This document shows, piece after piece, positions 11,780 to 25,345 of a stretch of DNA of 64,000 nt. A program made the translations under genes and the position numbers. The stretch's first letter is position 1, and the number at the start of each line of letters is the position of its first letter. A model generated the notes under the pieces. The model saw only the letters and a list, made by a program, of their open reading frames with translations. It was not told the DNA's origin and ran no database searches. The stretch comes from Allium sativum. Taxonomy: Eukaryota > Streptophyta > Magnoliopsida > Asparagales > Amaryllidaceae. The stretch covers positions 405,706,192 to 405,770,191 of the forward strand of contig CM060921.1 in assembly GCA_030737875.1 (NCBI GenBank), given 5' to 3'.

Positions 11780-13479
11780 TGTAACAACCCGCGAATTCTG
11801 AACCAATTTAAAAAATTATTTTAGAAATTTTAATGGATTTTAAATAGTTAAAATAATTTATTTTAAATAATAACGACTAAAAATTTATTTTAATTGAAGT
11901 TAGAACGAATAATTTTATTTTAGTTATAAAAGGAGTTAGAAATAGCGCGGTAGTTTGAAAATTTGAAATTTGAACTTTGACTGACCATACAGGATGCAAA
12001 ATAAATTGGATTTTAGTGAAACCAAAAATATGTAAATCTATTTAAATATATCTTTCCAACGAATCCGAAAAATCGAAATTTCATAGCGGGAATCAAAAGT
12101 TATACCTAGTTTAATTTTCAGAATAATCGTTGTAGAAATTATATATATTTTAATATTAAAAATAGCCATTTTTCAAACGACCTCCATTTTCGATGAAACC
12201 ACTTTGGTTGGAACCGAAATGTCAAATTATTGCTAGTTTTAAATTTTCTTAATTTTTAGAATTAATATGTGAGCATGGCAAAAGAAAATGTGTTTTGTTA
12301 GTTTTAGTCAAATCAGATCGACCAGAAAATGGCCCTTTTTCAGACGGTCTCATAATTCGATGAAATTAGTCTTGTTAGGACCGTATCGTCAAAACATAAC
12401 TAGAAATAATTTTTCTGTAATTTTAGAGTTAGTATGTGGCCCCGGTAAATTAAAATGTACGACCAAATTAAATAATTAAATAAATAAATGGATTATATTT
12501 TAAAATAAAGAAAAAGTGGGCTTAGACAATCAAACGGGCTGACGGGACCTAGTCCATTGAGTCTGGAAGGGGGTAATTGGCTAAGACAACATAAGTTGCG
12601 CTGGAATTGGAGTCGATGAGAATTAACGGGCTTTTTAGTGAATTAATAAATTAAAGAATATTATATTATATAAATAACCTAGGATTTTGAAACCCTAATC
12701 AAAAGTCAGAGCTGCCGCCTCCCTTTGTTTTATATGGCTGATATTCTCCAATTTTAGATCCTCATAATCTCACAATCCAAATCGAATTTAACTACAATAC
12801 TAATGCAAAAATCAAAGCAAATTTCGTCCTCTTCAAAATCAAACGGATATGATCAATTCTCATGAGGTATTCGCGGCGAATTCGGGGCTGGAAGACCGGA
12901 AGTTTCGAGCGGTTTTTGATGCCACCTAGGAGCTCGAGTCGACGGAGGTTGTAGGCGTTGGTGGCTCTCTTTTAGGCCGACGGCGTGTCATGTTCAGATC
13001 AGTCTCTGGTGGTCTGGATTGCAGTGCGACGAGAGGTCTTTGAAGACAATGGAGCGGGTTCGGTTTTACTGGAGGGTTAACGAAGAAGATGGCCTAAATT
13101 TTTATTAAGGTTAATTAATTAAACTATTTAATTATCCTAAGTAATGATAATTAAAGTGATTAATATTCGAACCCTTATATCTCTTTCAAACAAAAACGAA
13201 ATTCAGCGATTTTCGTTGCATTGGAATCATGGCAGAAAATTCTACATCGTGGAACGAACCAGATCTGAAACAGAGCAAATCAGAATTTGGGAAAAATTCC
13301 AATCTGAACTGAACAGAAACTAAAAGAAATGTGAGAATTCTTTGTTTTTAATAATTAAAATTTATTTATGATCGTGTTAGAAATCAGATCCGTTGTTAAG
13401 TTCAGTTTTATATTATACGAGATTTGATATAGATTGATTGATGCTGTTTGGTATGATCTGATTTGGTTTGGTGATATTG
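11780..13479 (+). repeat. Element I 5' LTR, segment 1 (U3, TATA and transcribed start)
   Basis: TGTAACAACCCGCG opens the LTR. The first 800 bases match the U3 of the right-hand LTR at 63203. A GC-richer piece at 12710-13070 follows the TATA box and looks like plant leader or exon sequence. It has no counterpart in elements II or V at the same place. The segment ends at the TATTG target of element II. Confidence 0.85.
12667..12676 (+). promoter_or_regulatory. TATA box in element I LTR
   Basis: TATATAAATA, followed 14 bases later by a telo-box AAACCCTAA (12690-12698), a motif common just downstream of TATA boxes in plant genes. It would start transcription near 12700, giving a U3 of about 0.9 kb and leaving more than 6 kb of the LTR transcribed. 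Confidence 0.5.
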
Positions 13480-15836
13480 TGTAACGACCCGGATTTTTTT
13501 AGCTATTGAATTTTAAATATTTAAATTGTTTTTAAATATTTTATTTGGATTATATATAGGAATTTATAAGGAATTTATTTAATAAAACGATATTTAAATG
13601 TATAATTTATAATATAATTTAAAACATGCACGAAAAAGTCGTGGTAGTTTGTAATTTACGATTTAAACTTCAACTGAATATACAGGATCCAAAATAAGTC
13701 GGATTTCTTTGAAACAAGAAACGTTCAGATCTATTTGATTATATTTTTCTAATGGAAGAGAAAAATCGAGTTTTCGTATTGTAGATTTTGTTTTACATCC
13801 AAATCAAATTTAGAAATAGTCAATGTAGAATCGTTTATGGACCATAACGGTTTAGTTAATATTACTAGAGATTGGTTACGAATTTGGACAAGATTCTTTT
13901 GAGGCGTAGTTATAATTTAATTTTTAGAATTTTACTGCAATTTTTAATTAATTAAATATGCAACTTTTTACTTGGAGTATTTTGCACCCTATATCAATAT
14001 TTTGGGGTTTCATAATATAAGTTAAACTACCGATATTATTATATTTTTGGGATCATGGTACCTCGCTGGATACGACCGTATTCTTACTTCTGTTTGTAGC
14101 GGCTTGTATGAGAACAAAGTCTTACATAAGGGCACACCGTTAAACTTTACTTTATAAAAACTTAGATAACCATATATTTTAGAACGCACATGCCCACCTT
14201 CCTGGAAACAAGCTAGGCACCTTCCATGTTAAATAGTTGAGCGTCTATGCTATGTTCTAGTTCATCATACCACACTATCCTATATTATTAAATATATACA
14301 CCTATGTATCTAAGGAAAAGATTACTCATTCTTGTTTTAAAAATATATATACGGCGTGTTCTCCACACTTTGCAAAGCCGTGTCTGCCAAGCAATCCAAA
14401 AACCATGGGTGTCAAGGCATTTCAATCCCGTGCCTACCAAGTATATTCTTCCTTTAAATATTTGGCATCTGCTTCTTAGACAAAGGATAACATTGGGAAA
14501 CAGAAACATTATAAATCGATTTACATTCGAAATCTTATTCTCTTCAAAAACCAATTAAAAATCAAATACTCAATATAAAAATTAGATCTAGGGTTCGTTG
14601 CAATCATTGAAACGAGGGCTTCGATCTCGTGTTCTTTTTGATGGTGTGATAAATTTTTTCTTCTGGAGATTTGGGTTTTAAGCTGTAGAAGATCGGAGGG
14701 TGTGGCGATACAGGCGGAGGTCTGTGGGGCTCGCGAACTATCAAGTTTAGGGATTCACGGATTTTGTCATCGCTCTGGTCTAGGATGAGGGCCGATAGTG
14801 GTCTCGATGGGGAGAGGGGTGTCGGAGTTGTTGGCCAGAATGGTTGCGGTAGTCTGAAGCTAACCAGAGGTGGTGCGGTGGTGAAGTATCGAAGGGTGAT
14901 GGGTTCGAACTTAACAGCGTATGTGAGTATAAAGGAAATCAATGGCGTGAAGATGAAGAGAGGGAAATGAAGTTGGGTCTTTGGGTTTTAATTGAAATGA
15001 GGAATCGATTCTTTTTCCATTCGATCTGGGTAGGAATGTAGTGGGCTGATGGAGTTTGGTTGCACAGTTTATTGGTAATGTGTGGTTGTTAAGTAGGTAG
15101 AGGAATGAGCGAGTTGTAGAGGAGAGAGATGCTGGGAGGCATGTTCATCGGCTATAGGGAATGAAAATGGGTTTACCTGGAGGAAGGAAACACATCGCGA
15201 TTCTCTTATGCTGTTAAACCCAGATCAATGGCCTTAATTATTATGGTAATTAAGGATTATATATTTAATTAGTTTATATAATGGCGTTTTTAAGCTGATG
15301 TTAAGGCATCAAATAGGAGCTTGAGTTGTATTGGGCAGTGCAGATACATACAGTTTGGGAAGGAGTGTACAATGGGAAAAGAAGTCATATGAGGTAAAAA
15401 GGTTTGAATGTGATTTACTATGATTAATCCAGGGTTAGTATTAATAATCGTAATGGGTTGTCTTCAGGAAAAAAAAGGTAGTTGGGGGTAAAAGGGACGG
15501 ACGTGATATCCAGTTCTAGTAGCAGTTTATCTTATAAACGACGCGGAAGGGAATAAATTGATCGACCTAAGAAGTTTGACCAAAGTAATTAAGTTTTAAT
15601 TTAAATTTTCTAATTAAACTAATGATGATTAAGTCATTGGAATTTTGTATACATAATATCCTATGTGTGTTGTTAACAGAATCGAACGAGACCAATCGCG
15701 TTGGTAACGTAGCGACAAGATCTATATTATGGAACCAATTTCATTGAGAACAAATCTATAGGAAATTTCGTAATAAAATTAAACGCTCGTTTGATTTTAA
15801 AACGAAAAACAAAGGCAGAATCGTCAACTGTGGAAC

Positions 15837-15857
15837 AAGGTGAGTAAACTCACTAAC
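15837..15857 (+). promoter_or_regulatory. Splice-donor-like hairpin, element II 5' LTR
   Basis: AAGGTGAG followed by TAAA and CTCACTAA. GGTGAG pairs with CTCACT, with one G.T pair, and CAAG/GTGAGT fits the plant 5' splice consensus. The same arrangement occurs at 22876-22896, 31012-31033, 51650-51670 and 59401-59421. Confidence 0.5.
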
Positions 15858-16500
15858 TCTGGCTCATTTATATTTTTATATAAACGAATTTTAAACTTAT
15901 TTTATACTGTGTGATGATTGTTTGGATGAATGGTTGATAAAACTGGTTGATATAGTTATATCGTATTTGTTCGGTTTACTATGATATCTCATATTTATGT
16001 GAAATAAATGTTGATTAACATCTGTGGATGCAGGGAAATAGGTTGGAGGGGCCCAACTGGGTTCCTTAACATTTATATAATTGTTTGTTAGTTACTGTCA
16101 TATATACTGTGATTGATTGTGCTGTGTTGAATTACCCTGGCCCTAGAAAACTTGGTATTTGAGATACCGTAAAACATTTTCAAACGTAGAAAAGGAAATT
16201 GGGATTAAAAAATGGAATTTATTTCCAATATAGAAATAAAATTTCGAATAGAGTTGAAAATAGAAACCTGTTCAAGTAGATAAATCAACAAGTTGTTTAT
16301 AAATAAAGTGAATTATTAATCATTGGATAAATTGAAATATAAGTTCGAATATGAATTTACATGGGAAAGGAAAATTGGATTTTGAAACCAATATTTGAAA
16401 ATAGATTTGAACTTCGCAAATTACAAAGGAAATTATAAAAGAGATTTTAAATGATTTGAGAAAAAATGAGATTTGTATGAAGATTCTGAATAGAAGTTAT

Positions 16501-16738
16501 AAATCTAAACAGCGATTATAATGCTACCATTATCATAAATGTTTTATAAATCTAAACAGCGACTTTAGCGCTGTCGTTATAATAAATGTTTTATAAATCT
16601 AAACAGCAATTTTAGCGCTGTTGTTATAATAAATGTTTTGTAAATCTATACAGCGATTTTAATGCTATTGTTATAAATAAATGTTCTATAATTCTAGACA
16701 GCGATTGTAACGATGTTGTTAAAAATAATGTTTTATAA
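16501..16738 (+). repeat. Five 47-bp tandem repeats in element II 5' LTR
   Basis: Each unit begins AAATCTAAACAGCGAT and ends AATGTTTTAT. Units carry AGCG and CGCT in inverted order, so each could fold. The matching array of the 3' LTR is at about 40483-40720. Confidence 0.75.
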
Positions 16739-17526
16739 ATCAAATATTTGGAGACAACGATTATAACGCTACCGTTATAATCAGTGTTTTCCTGTAAAAG
16801 AAGCGTGTTCTTAGATTGAATCCGAAAGTCGCGTAAGAAATGTTTTGTTTGAAGTTGTGAGCTTTGACTATTTCAAAGTTGAGAATGTGGTTCAATTAAG
16901 GTCTAAGAGGTAATTATACCCCAACTTGATTGACTTCATGATTGATGGAGGAATGGTTAATGTTCGATAGTGAAGATCGGTTAGTAAGATGGTTAGTTAA
17001 TAAGTGATTACTAGTTTGAGCTATAATAATGATGTTTGTAACATGTGTTAATTTAAAGGATTTTGAAATGTTTTCTAACTGGAATAAGATATATTTTCTC
17101 GAATAAAGAAATTAGGATATTGGAAATGTTTTCCAACAATCAAGAGAGAAAAATAGAAAGGATACGAAAGATGAGATAACAGGAATCGGAAATAATAATT
17201 TAATAAGAAATTAAATTAAAAGAGGCCAGTATTGTTTGATGCTTGATCGGTAGGATTTCCAATTGGAAGTAGGACCGTTGATTGTATGAATGTTTCTTTG
17301 ATAGTTAAATCACCGACTATCAAAGTTTTGATTTATTTTATACCTCCGTTATCAATATGGAGAGACTGGGATCATATTTAATATCTGAAAACCACTCTGT
17401 ATTGGTATAAGCGTTATGTATCAACATATGTTGAAGATAATTGAAGACGGAGAAAAATGCAAGGGCTGTTCTGTTAATCCTAGGTAGAAATTGCCCAAGA
17501 TGGATTTATAGAACAGTGCCTTCAGT

Positions 17527-17545
17527 TTGTCCAGACCCAGGACAA
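17527..17545 (+). other. AGACCCA-loop hairpin, element II 5' LTR
   Basis: TTGTCC, loop AGACCCA, GGACAA. The 3' LTR copy is at 41524-41542. The loop is identical to that in elements I, IV and V, while two stem pairs differ from theirs and remain complementary. Confidence 0.65.
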
Positions 17546-18302
17546 CTTGTATGGACGAGTGTCTGACAGTGTATTTCCAAAGGGATTACGTACGTTGATT
17601 CCTTCAAACGTACGAAGTTAGTGGCAAAGAAGGGTAACTTCTTTAGCCTAACAATCTAAGTATTTTTGTGGGAACCAATTAGTGATTTCCAATGGATCTG
17701 ACGATGTGGCATTCAAAGTGAATTGTGGCTAGATGTTCTGGAAGATAATTCAGACCTCAAGCCTCACAACCCAGAATTGACAAAAATCGGGCAGGCAGCC
17801 TGGCTATGTGGGTCGCTCCCATTAGGATGTATAATCACATATCTAGAGAAATTCCATTTACTTCTTTAATCTATCGATGTTGTCCCTTTCGGGAAACGGT
17901 TGCTGATCCTAATCGTTGGTGATATACATTCGATACACTCAAGCGAAATGACTGGTCGGTCATGTGTGGGCCGGGTTGCAAGATGTTCTTTTTGAACCCA
18001 GTGTATTCGCCTCTAGAGATACACTATCGGAAGGTGGTTCCATACCTTGTCATGTTGGAAATCCAATCTCCAATAAGCGCCCTGCGGTTTTGTGATTGTA
18101 TATTATATATGGAGCGTGAGATGCAAGCGTTCCGCTATTTGATGTAGACATTATTATAATACCACCAGATTTTAGTATCAAAATATTTTTGGTTATTGTA
18201 AGGTAAAAACCATCCGTGTTTATGTGTGGATCGGTCTTACAATTATCATTTCTTTCGAAAGGATTTTTGGAAGTTAAACAAATGATTGGAGTTTACTCAC
18301 AC

Positions 18303-18376
18303 CAGTCCCATGACTGACCCAGAGTTTATTTTGTTGGTTTTCCCTAAACTCTTAGGTGCCCAAATTTGTACGGGCA
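18303..18376 (+). other. LTR-end module of three hairpins, element II
   Basis: In order: CAGTC-CCAT-GACTG (18303-18316), AGAGTTTA with TAAACTCT (18321-18328 and 18345-18352), and TGCCC with GGGCA (18357-18361 and 18372-18376). The same series appears in elements I, IV, V and A. Confidence 0.6.
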
Positions 18377-18768
18377 ATCAAGTAGTCGGGATTTTACATA
18401 TTCACTTGGAGGAGCTTGAAGTAAGGGGCTTCACCTGTTAGCTATAGACTATCATATTTTTCGCTATGTACTATGTTGTATCTGGAAACATGTGTTTATA
18501 ACTGTTCCAGGAATAACTGTTGTTCTCTGATGATGGTATGTATATATAGTTATTGATTTGTATTTCACAAGTTTTGTTATATAACATATTTTATTTGTTC
18601 CGCTGTGTGACTTGTGTTCTTTGTTTTCTTCTATTCTAATATTTCTTTCTTTCTATTTCTCATCCTCTAACTTCTTTCTAATAATGATTCGTATTTATGT
18701 GCAATTTGGATTGGGCGTGTGGTGTTATCAGTCGACTCAAAGGGTATGGAAATTCGAGTCGTTACAGC

Positions 18769-18780
18769 TGGTATCAAAGC
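18769..18780 (+). other. Primer-binding site, element II
   Basis: TGGTATCAAAGC, two bases after the LTR end, matches 11 of 12 bases complementary to plant initiator tRNA-Met (TGGTATCAGAGC). Confidence 0.85.
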
Positions 18781-18814
18781 TGAAGGTTGAGTAGTTACCT
18801 TGGCTCTGTGGCGT

Positions 18815-18855
18815 AACTCAATAAAGATGGGGTTAGCAATACCCTAGATTGAGTT
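18815..18855 (+). other. Leader hairpin, element II
   Basis: Outer stem AACTCAAT with ATTGAGTT, eight perfect pairs. An asymmetric internal loop separates it from inner stem GGGT with ACCC around loop TAGCAAT. It starts 35 bases after the primer site. Elements I and V have the same architecture with different but still paired stem bases. Confidence 0.65.
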
Positions 18856-20544
18856 TGAGAGTATGTATACGAGAGAGCGTATTTGTGGATTTGATATAAA
18901 AATTGTTCTATATTGTGTTGGCTGGTTTGTTGAGTGGTTTATGAATTCTGGTCGATTCAGGATGTACAACTGTATCGATAGGTGTTTCTAAACTCTCGAA
19001 CAAAGCAATTCAACACAGTATTGTTTTAAAAAATGTGTGAATAAAATAATTTACCCAAAAATTATTTTGGTATAAAAGGGATTAATTTCTGAAATATTAT
19101 AATATAGGGTTGTGTTGATTGTTATTACAATCCAATGGAACTATGAAATATTGAAATGGTTATATAATTTGTATACGGATAATTTATACAGATGAGATAA
19201 AACAAGATTAAGTTCAAACTAGAGTTGCAATTTAAATTCCGGGTGTTTAGAAAACATTTTCTCAAATATTATAAATGAATATAGCATTGTTTTAAAGGAA
19301 TTTTTGAGTAAGGATGATTCTGAAGGGATTTTAAAAGTGGTTTAGCACTGAAATCACTTCAGTGGCGAGAAAATAATTCTTATAATGGGTCGTGACATTA
19401 TCGGTATTCATTTTCAAGTTTCTGAGTGACGGATTGCTACCATACTGATTTGGGAGTGAAAAAATTTTGTTTGAAAAGGACACGATGATTTAGAAATTCA
19501 AATGTTTTGAATTGAGTTGATTATAAACATATATGTATAAATATATATGATTTCAAACTAATTTGAAACAAAACCCAGGAATTTAAATTCTGAAATTAAA
19601 ATTTAACTTTTATAAGTTGAATAGATTGAAATGGTAAAATGTATCAAATAAATTGAAATTTAACTTAAGTTGAACAGAATTGGATTGGATTAGAAATAAT
19701 TCCGAATGAAATTTAAATAAAGAGAAATGTTGCGATTCGAAATATTAATATGAATTCGACATATGAATAAGCAAGTTGAATATATATTGGATGTTGTTAA
19801 CTAAAATTGAATTGTGATAAATTTGGATTCAAGTATAATAAGTGAATTGACTTAAATGGAAATAAGATTTGAATTGATAGAATGGAAGTAAACTAATAAG
19901 AAGTTGAATAGAGTGTTAAAAATTGGAAGTTGGATTGATTTGAAACCAAATGGAAATGGATATGTGTATGCAGAGCAAATATTGGATGGAAGCAAATGCA
20001 AGAGATAGAATTATGCCCGACAAAAAGGTACATGTTTATAATATTACTTGGGTTTGATGGTTTTATGAGCCTATGGGGCAAACCGCTTGGCTTTTTGATT
20101 TTCTTTTGGATTGGAAGAGGCCTAGAAAGGCGAGTTGTGATTGTATCGATTAAGCCGTGAAAGGGAGATGCTGACGAAAATTTTCGAAAATTTAAAGAGA
20201 TAGAAATTTTTGATAATTTAAAATCTAATTGTTAATTATAATTGAAATAAGAAAACAAGAATTGGTTAATAAAATTTCAAGTGGAATAGTAAAATTGATA
20301 AATGTATTTAAAATCAATTGGAATAAGTGTGGATATGCAGAAGAGCATATGGATTGAAGACGAGAATGTGATGATGGATTGACCAAAAATGGTGGACAAA
20401 TCATTTGGAAAGAATTATGAATGGTCGAGTATTGGTATGAGAATCCGAAGTTTAGGTAAGAACTTAGTTATGAGGATATGGAAAATAAGATTTCAACTAA
20501 GTAGATTATGAGGAGTTAGAATTATAGTATTTTTACTACTTAGC

Positions 20545-20562
20545 AATTTCGAGGACGAAATT
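20545..20562 (+). other. Pre-polypurine hairpin, element II
   Basis: AATTTCG, loop AGGA, CGAAATT: seven perfect pairs, ending six bases before the polypurine tract. The same position in I, III and V folds similarly with different bases. Confidence 0.7.
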
Positions 20563-20567
20563 ATTTT

Positions 20568-20580
20568 AAGGGGGAAGGAA
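20568..20580 (+). other. Polypurine tract, element II
   Basis: AAGGGGGAAGGAA immediately precedes the 3' LTR start TGTAACGACCC. It is the usual plus-strand DNA primer of LTR elements. Confidence 0.9.
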
Positions 20581-23193
20581 TGTAACGACCCAGATTTTTT
20601 TAGCCGTTGAATTCTAAAATATTTAAATTTGTTTTAAATATTTTATTTGGATTAGATATAGGAATTTATAAGGAATTTATTTAATAAAAGGATATTTAAA
20701 TGTATAATTTATAAGATAATTTAAAACGAGCACGAAAAAGTTGCGGTAGTTTGTAATTTACGATTTAAACTTCAACTGGATATACAGGATCCAAAATAAG
20801 TCGGATTTCTTTGAAACAATAAACGTTCGGATCTATTTGATTATATTTTTCTAATGGAAGAGAAAAATCGAGTTTTCAGATTGTAGATTTTGTTTTACGT
20901 CCAAATCAAATCTAGAAATAGTCGCTGTAGAATCGTTTATGGACCATAACGGTTTAGTTAATATAACTAGAGATTGGTTACGAATTTGGACAAGATTCTT
21001 TTGAGACGTAGTTAAATTTTAATTTTTAGAATTTTACTGTAATTTTTAATTAATTAAATACGCAACTTTTTACTTGGAGTATTTTGCACCCTATATCAAT
21101 ATTTTGGGGTTTCATAATATAAGTTAAACTACCGATATTATTATATTTTTGGGATCGTGGTACGTCGCTGGACACGACCGTATTCTTACTTCTGTTTGTA
21201 GCGGCTTGTATGAGAACAAAGTCTTACGTAGGGCACACCATTAAACTTCACTTCATAAAAACTTAGACGACCATATATTTTAGAACGCACATGCCTATCT
21301 TCCTGGAAACAAGCTAGGCACCTTCCATGTTAAATAGCTGAGCGTCTATGCTATGTTCCAATTCATCATACTACACTGTCCTATACTATTAAATATATAC
21401 ACCTACGTATCTAAGGAAAAGATTGCTCATTCTTGTTTTAAAAATATATATACGGTATGTTCTCCACACTTTGGAAAGCCGTGTCAGCCAAGCAATACAA
21501 AAACCGTGGCTGTCAAGGCATTTCAATCCCGTGCCTACCATGTATTTTCTTCCTTTAAATATTTGGCATCTGCTTCTCAGACAAAGGATAACATTGGGCA
21601 ACAGAAACATTATAAATCGATTTACATCCAAAATCTTATTCTCTTCAAAAACCAATTAAAAATCAAATACTCAATATAAAAATTAGATCTAGGGTTCGTT
21701 GCAATCATTGAAATGAGGGCTTCGATCTCGTGTTCTCTTTGATGGTGCGATAACTTTTTTCTTCTGGAGATTTGGGTTTTAAGCTGTAGAAGATCGGAGG
21801 GTGTGGCGATACGGGCGGAGGTCTATGGGGCTCGCGAACTATCAAGTTTAGGGATTCGCGGTTTTTGCCGTCGCTCTGGTCTAGGGTGAGGGCCGATAGT
21901 GGTCTCGATGGGGAGAGGGGTGTCGGAGTTGTTGGCCAGAAGTGTTGCGGTAGTCTGAAGCTAACCAGAGGTGGTGCGGTGGTGAAGTATCGAAGGGTGA
22001 TGGGTTCGTACTTAACAGCGTATGTGAGTATTAAGGAAATCAACGGCGTGAAGATGAAGAGAGGGAAATGAAGTTGGGTCTTTGGGTTTTAACTGAAATG
22101 AGGAATCAATTCTTTTTCCATTCGATCTGGGTAGGAATGTAGTGGGCTAATGGAGTTTGGTTGCATAGTTTATTGGTAATGTGTGGTTGCTAGGTAGGTG
22201 GAGGAATGAGAGAGTTGTAGAGGAGTGAGGTGTTGGGAGGCATGTTCATCGGCTATAGGGAATGAAAATGGGTTTACCTAGAGGAAGGAAACACATCGCG
22301 ATTCTCTTATGCGGTTAAATCTAGATCAGTGGCCTTAATTATTACGGTAATTAAGGATTATATATTTAATTAGTTATATAGGGCAGTGCAGATACATAGA
22401 TTTGGGAAGGAGTGTACAACGAGAAAAGAAGTCATATGAGGTAAAAAGGTTTGAATGTGATTTACTATGATTAATCCAGGGTTAGTATTAATCGTAATGC
22501 GTTGTCTTCAGGAAATAAAGGGAGTTGGGGTAAAAGGGAAGGACGTGGTATCTAGTTCTAGAAGCAGTTTATCTTATAAACGACGCGGAAGGGAATAAAT
22601 TGATCGGCTTAAGAAGATTGACCAAAGTAATTAAGTTTTAATTTAAATTTTCTAACTAAACTAATGATGATTAAGTGATTGGAATTTTTTATACATAATA
22701 TCCTATGTGTATTGTTAACAGAATCGAACGAGACCAATCGCGTTGGAAACGTGGCGACAAGATCTATATTGTGGAACCAATTTCGTTGAGAAAAAGCTAT
22801 AGGAAATTTCGTAATAAAATTAAACGCTCGTTTGATTTTAAAACAAAAAACAAAGGAAGAATCATCAACTGTAGAACAAGGTGAGTAAACTCACTAACTC
22901 TGGCTCGTTTATATTTTATATAAACGAGTTTTAAATTTATTTTATACCATGTGATGATTGTTTGGATGAATGGTTGATAAAACTGGTTGATATAGTTATA
23001 CCGTATTTGTTCGGTTTACTATGATATCTCATATTTATGTGAAATAAATGTTGATTAACATCTGTGGATGCAGGGAAACAGGTTGGAGGGGCCCAAGTGG
23101 GTTCCTTAACATTTATATAATTGTTTGTTAGTTACTGTCATATATACTGTGGTTGATTGTGTTGTGTTGAATTACCCTGGCCCTAAAAAACTT
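20581..23193 (+). repeat. Element II 3' LTR, segment 1
   Basis: It repeats 13480 to about 16150 with scattered substitutions and small indels. One deletion of several dozen bases lies near 22375. It stops at the AACTT target of element III and resumes at 40161. Confidence 0.9.
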
Positions 23194-24740
23194 TGTAACA
23201 CCCCACATCCATTAGAGTCACTCATAAAGCGAATGCACTAAGTTCTGTGAGGCATTATAGGTAAAAGATGCAGGTAAATTACAAGACAGACAAAATTAAA
23301 ATAGCGGGAAATAGAACTTTACTCTATTGACCAAATAGTTTGTACAACAATTATTTTCCAATACCAGAATATTTGTCTTACAAAATAAAGAAACATAAAA
23401 TAACATTTATATTCCCCAATGTAGCTTGAGCCAGCCATAAGAACGGAAAAGAAAATCCAAGCAAAACTTTGACTAATATTCAGCTTGGAAAGAAAACTGG
23501 GCTAAGTAGTAATATTCCCTCCTTGCGAACCTGGGGGGGGGGGGGGGGGAGGGGGGTGAACGGAAGACAAGAAAGCGAAAGAAAACAGAGTCAGACATAA
23601 AGTTTGGTAAGTTCAGTAACTTTCAACATGTGAACAGGTAAAAACAACATGACATGAATTTAACTGAATACAAGACAATACCATGATGATAGGGCTAACA
23701 AGATAACGCAAAATATGCTAAGGCAAGATAATACTGAATGTACTGATAAACTGGATCTACCGACAAGCTGAATACACTAGTAAACTGAATATGCTTCCAT
23801 ACTTTCTCTGCTTCGCGATTACTCTGTTATTCTGGTTTATATCTCTGCACCACCTAACTAGTGACCCAACTCGTAGTCTTTATAAAATGATAACGTGCCC
23901 CCAATCCCTGTAATTGTGGTTGCCTTCAGGCGTACATTTATTATCTATTACCTAGATCTAATCTAGGGTTTTTCTATCGAGTGCTTCCTAGATTCAACTA
24001 GGGTTTACACGACTTATCTTAATGCTTCTCGGATTTTAGGGTTTACGTGACCTAGGTCCAACAAGGGATTATGCTACCTATCGAACGACTCCCCTACTTT
24101 AGGACACAATACCCAGAGCGGTATATGTTCCTAGACTTTCCCCACGTATGTGTCGTGGATCGTTATCGCTGTCTAGATGCACATGTCCTCGATATGTGTG
24201 ACCCGAGTCTCGTGGTAGGGCAAATTAAGAAACACGGAACTCGGTCGTGAGCTTTCAGATATCTGCCGATGCAGATGCTAAGGTCTGTTTTTCCAGTGGC
24301 TATGGTCCCACCTGACCCCTCCCTCAACTAATGAAAGGCACACCTTGAAAAATGAGAACTATACGCAGGCCCCCTATGCCCCACTAACCTATGGCCATCC
24401 GCAACCATAACTAGATAGCAAGTATATGGTCTGTTGGAGTTCTCCTCCTTTCCGCTTCACGTATCTTGATTGACTCAAGATGGTAGGTAGACGACGAGTT
24501 GCTATCACAGGGCTACTGGTCTCGCCGAATCACGCTGGTCCATCCTAGTCTTTAGGTTGCCTTATATTGCAACCAAGGCATACCCTTGGTTCTTCCAACG
24601 CAGACCTTAACCTCTGTGAGCCCAGGCGGATCATCTGCAGCCTCACAGAGGGATACCAAGAGTACCTTCACATCCCCTCGAAGCCGCGTGCTTCGTACCC
24701 CAATTCGTTGGAGCCTTCCTTAAGATCAGATAGACGTTCG

Positions 24741-25345
24741 CTCCTTTTTGTATTCTACTATGGTTTACTAGTTAGTTCCCTTAACTAAGATTTACCACTT
24801 AGTTTCCTGAACCGTTGTTTTCTTAACTATGGTTTACAACTTAGTCCTCTTAACTAAGGTTTACTACTTAGTTCTCTTTCTCGTCAAGTTGGATTGGTTA
24901 AGTGTCATTAGTCAATTCAAATTAACTTAACCCATTCATTTGTCATGTTAAACTGGTTAAGTGTTATCAGTAGTTCATGTTAACTTATCCCTACCACAAA
25001 TCAAGTTATACTTGTTAAGTATTTCTTATTACTTAACCCCACCCCTTCATCTTGTATTGGTTAAGTGTCCCCTTTAACTTAACCCTGCCCATCGGTTTAG
25101 CTAACATGTTATAACGGTTAAGTATTGTCCCTTCATGTTATAACTTAACCTTATTCATTTGCCACACTATGATGGATGAGTGTTCTAAGTTTACTTAACT
25201 CCACCTTCTAGTCCAGTTAACATGTTAAATTGGCTAAGTGTATTTTACTTAACCCCTACGAGTCTTGTCTTGTTAACATGTTAAGTTGGTTAAGTGTTCC
25301 TATGGGCTTAACCCTCCCATTCTAGCTTAACCGTTTCTTTAAATT
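24741..25345. repeat. Field of short hairpin repeats in element III LTR
   Basis: About a dozen or more loosely repeated units contain ACTTAGT with ACTAAGG, or TTAACC with GGTTAAG, so most units can fold on themselves. The other LTR has the same field at 37271-37855. Confidence 0.65.

Larger units (their letters stand above)
13480..18766 (+). repeat. Element II 5' LTR, 5.3 kb
   Basis: It opens TGTAACGACCCGG and closes GTCGTTACA at 18766. Inside are a TATA-like run (TATATA, 14293-14298), a GC-richer exon-like piece (14580-15180), a splice-donor-like hairpin (15837-15857), a five-unit repeat (16501-16738), the AGACCCA hairpin (17527-17545) and the end module of three hairpins (18303-18376). The 112-residue antisense frame at 14604-14942 is not considered a gene. 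Confidence 0.9.
18767..20580 (+). other. Element II internal region, 1.8 kb, no recognisable coding sequence
   Basis: It runs from the primer site to the polypurine tract and is AT-rich. I found no gag, protease, reverse transcriptase, RNase H or integrase motif on either strand. A leader hairpin follows the primer site, and a hairpin precedes the polypurine tract. These are all the cis features a parasitic element would need. Confidence 0.8.

Noticed and set aside
14604..14942. 112-residue antisense frame present in both LTRs of element II (also 21705-22043)
   Set aside because: The two copies differ at about nine residues, as expected for neutral drift. There is no recognisable domain, and presence in both LTRs is automatic.
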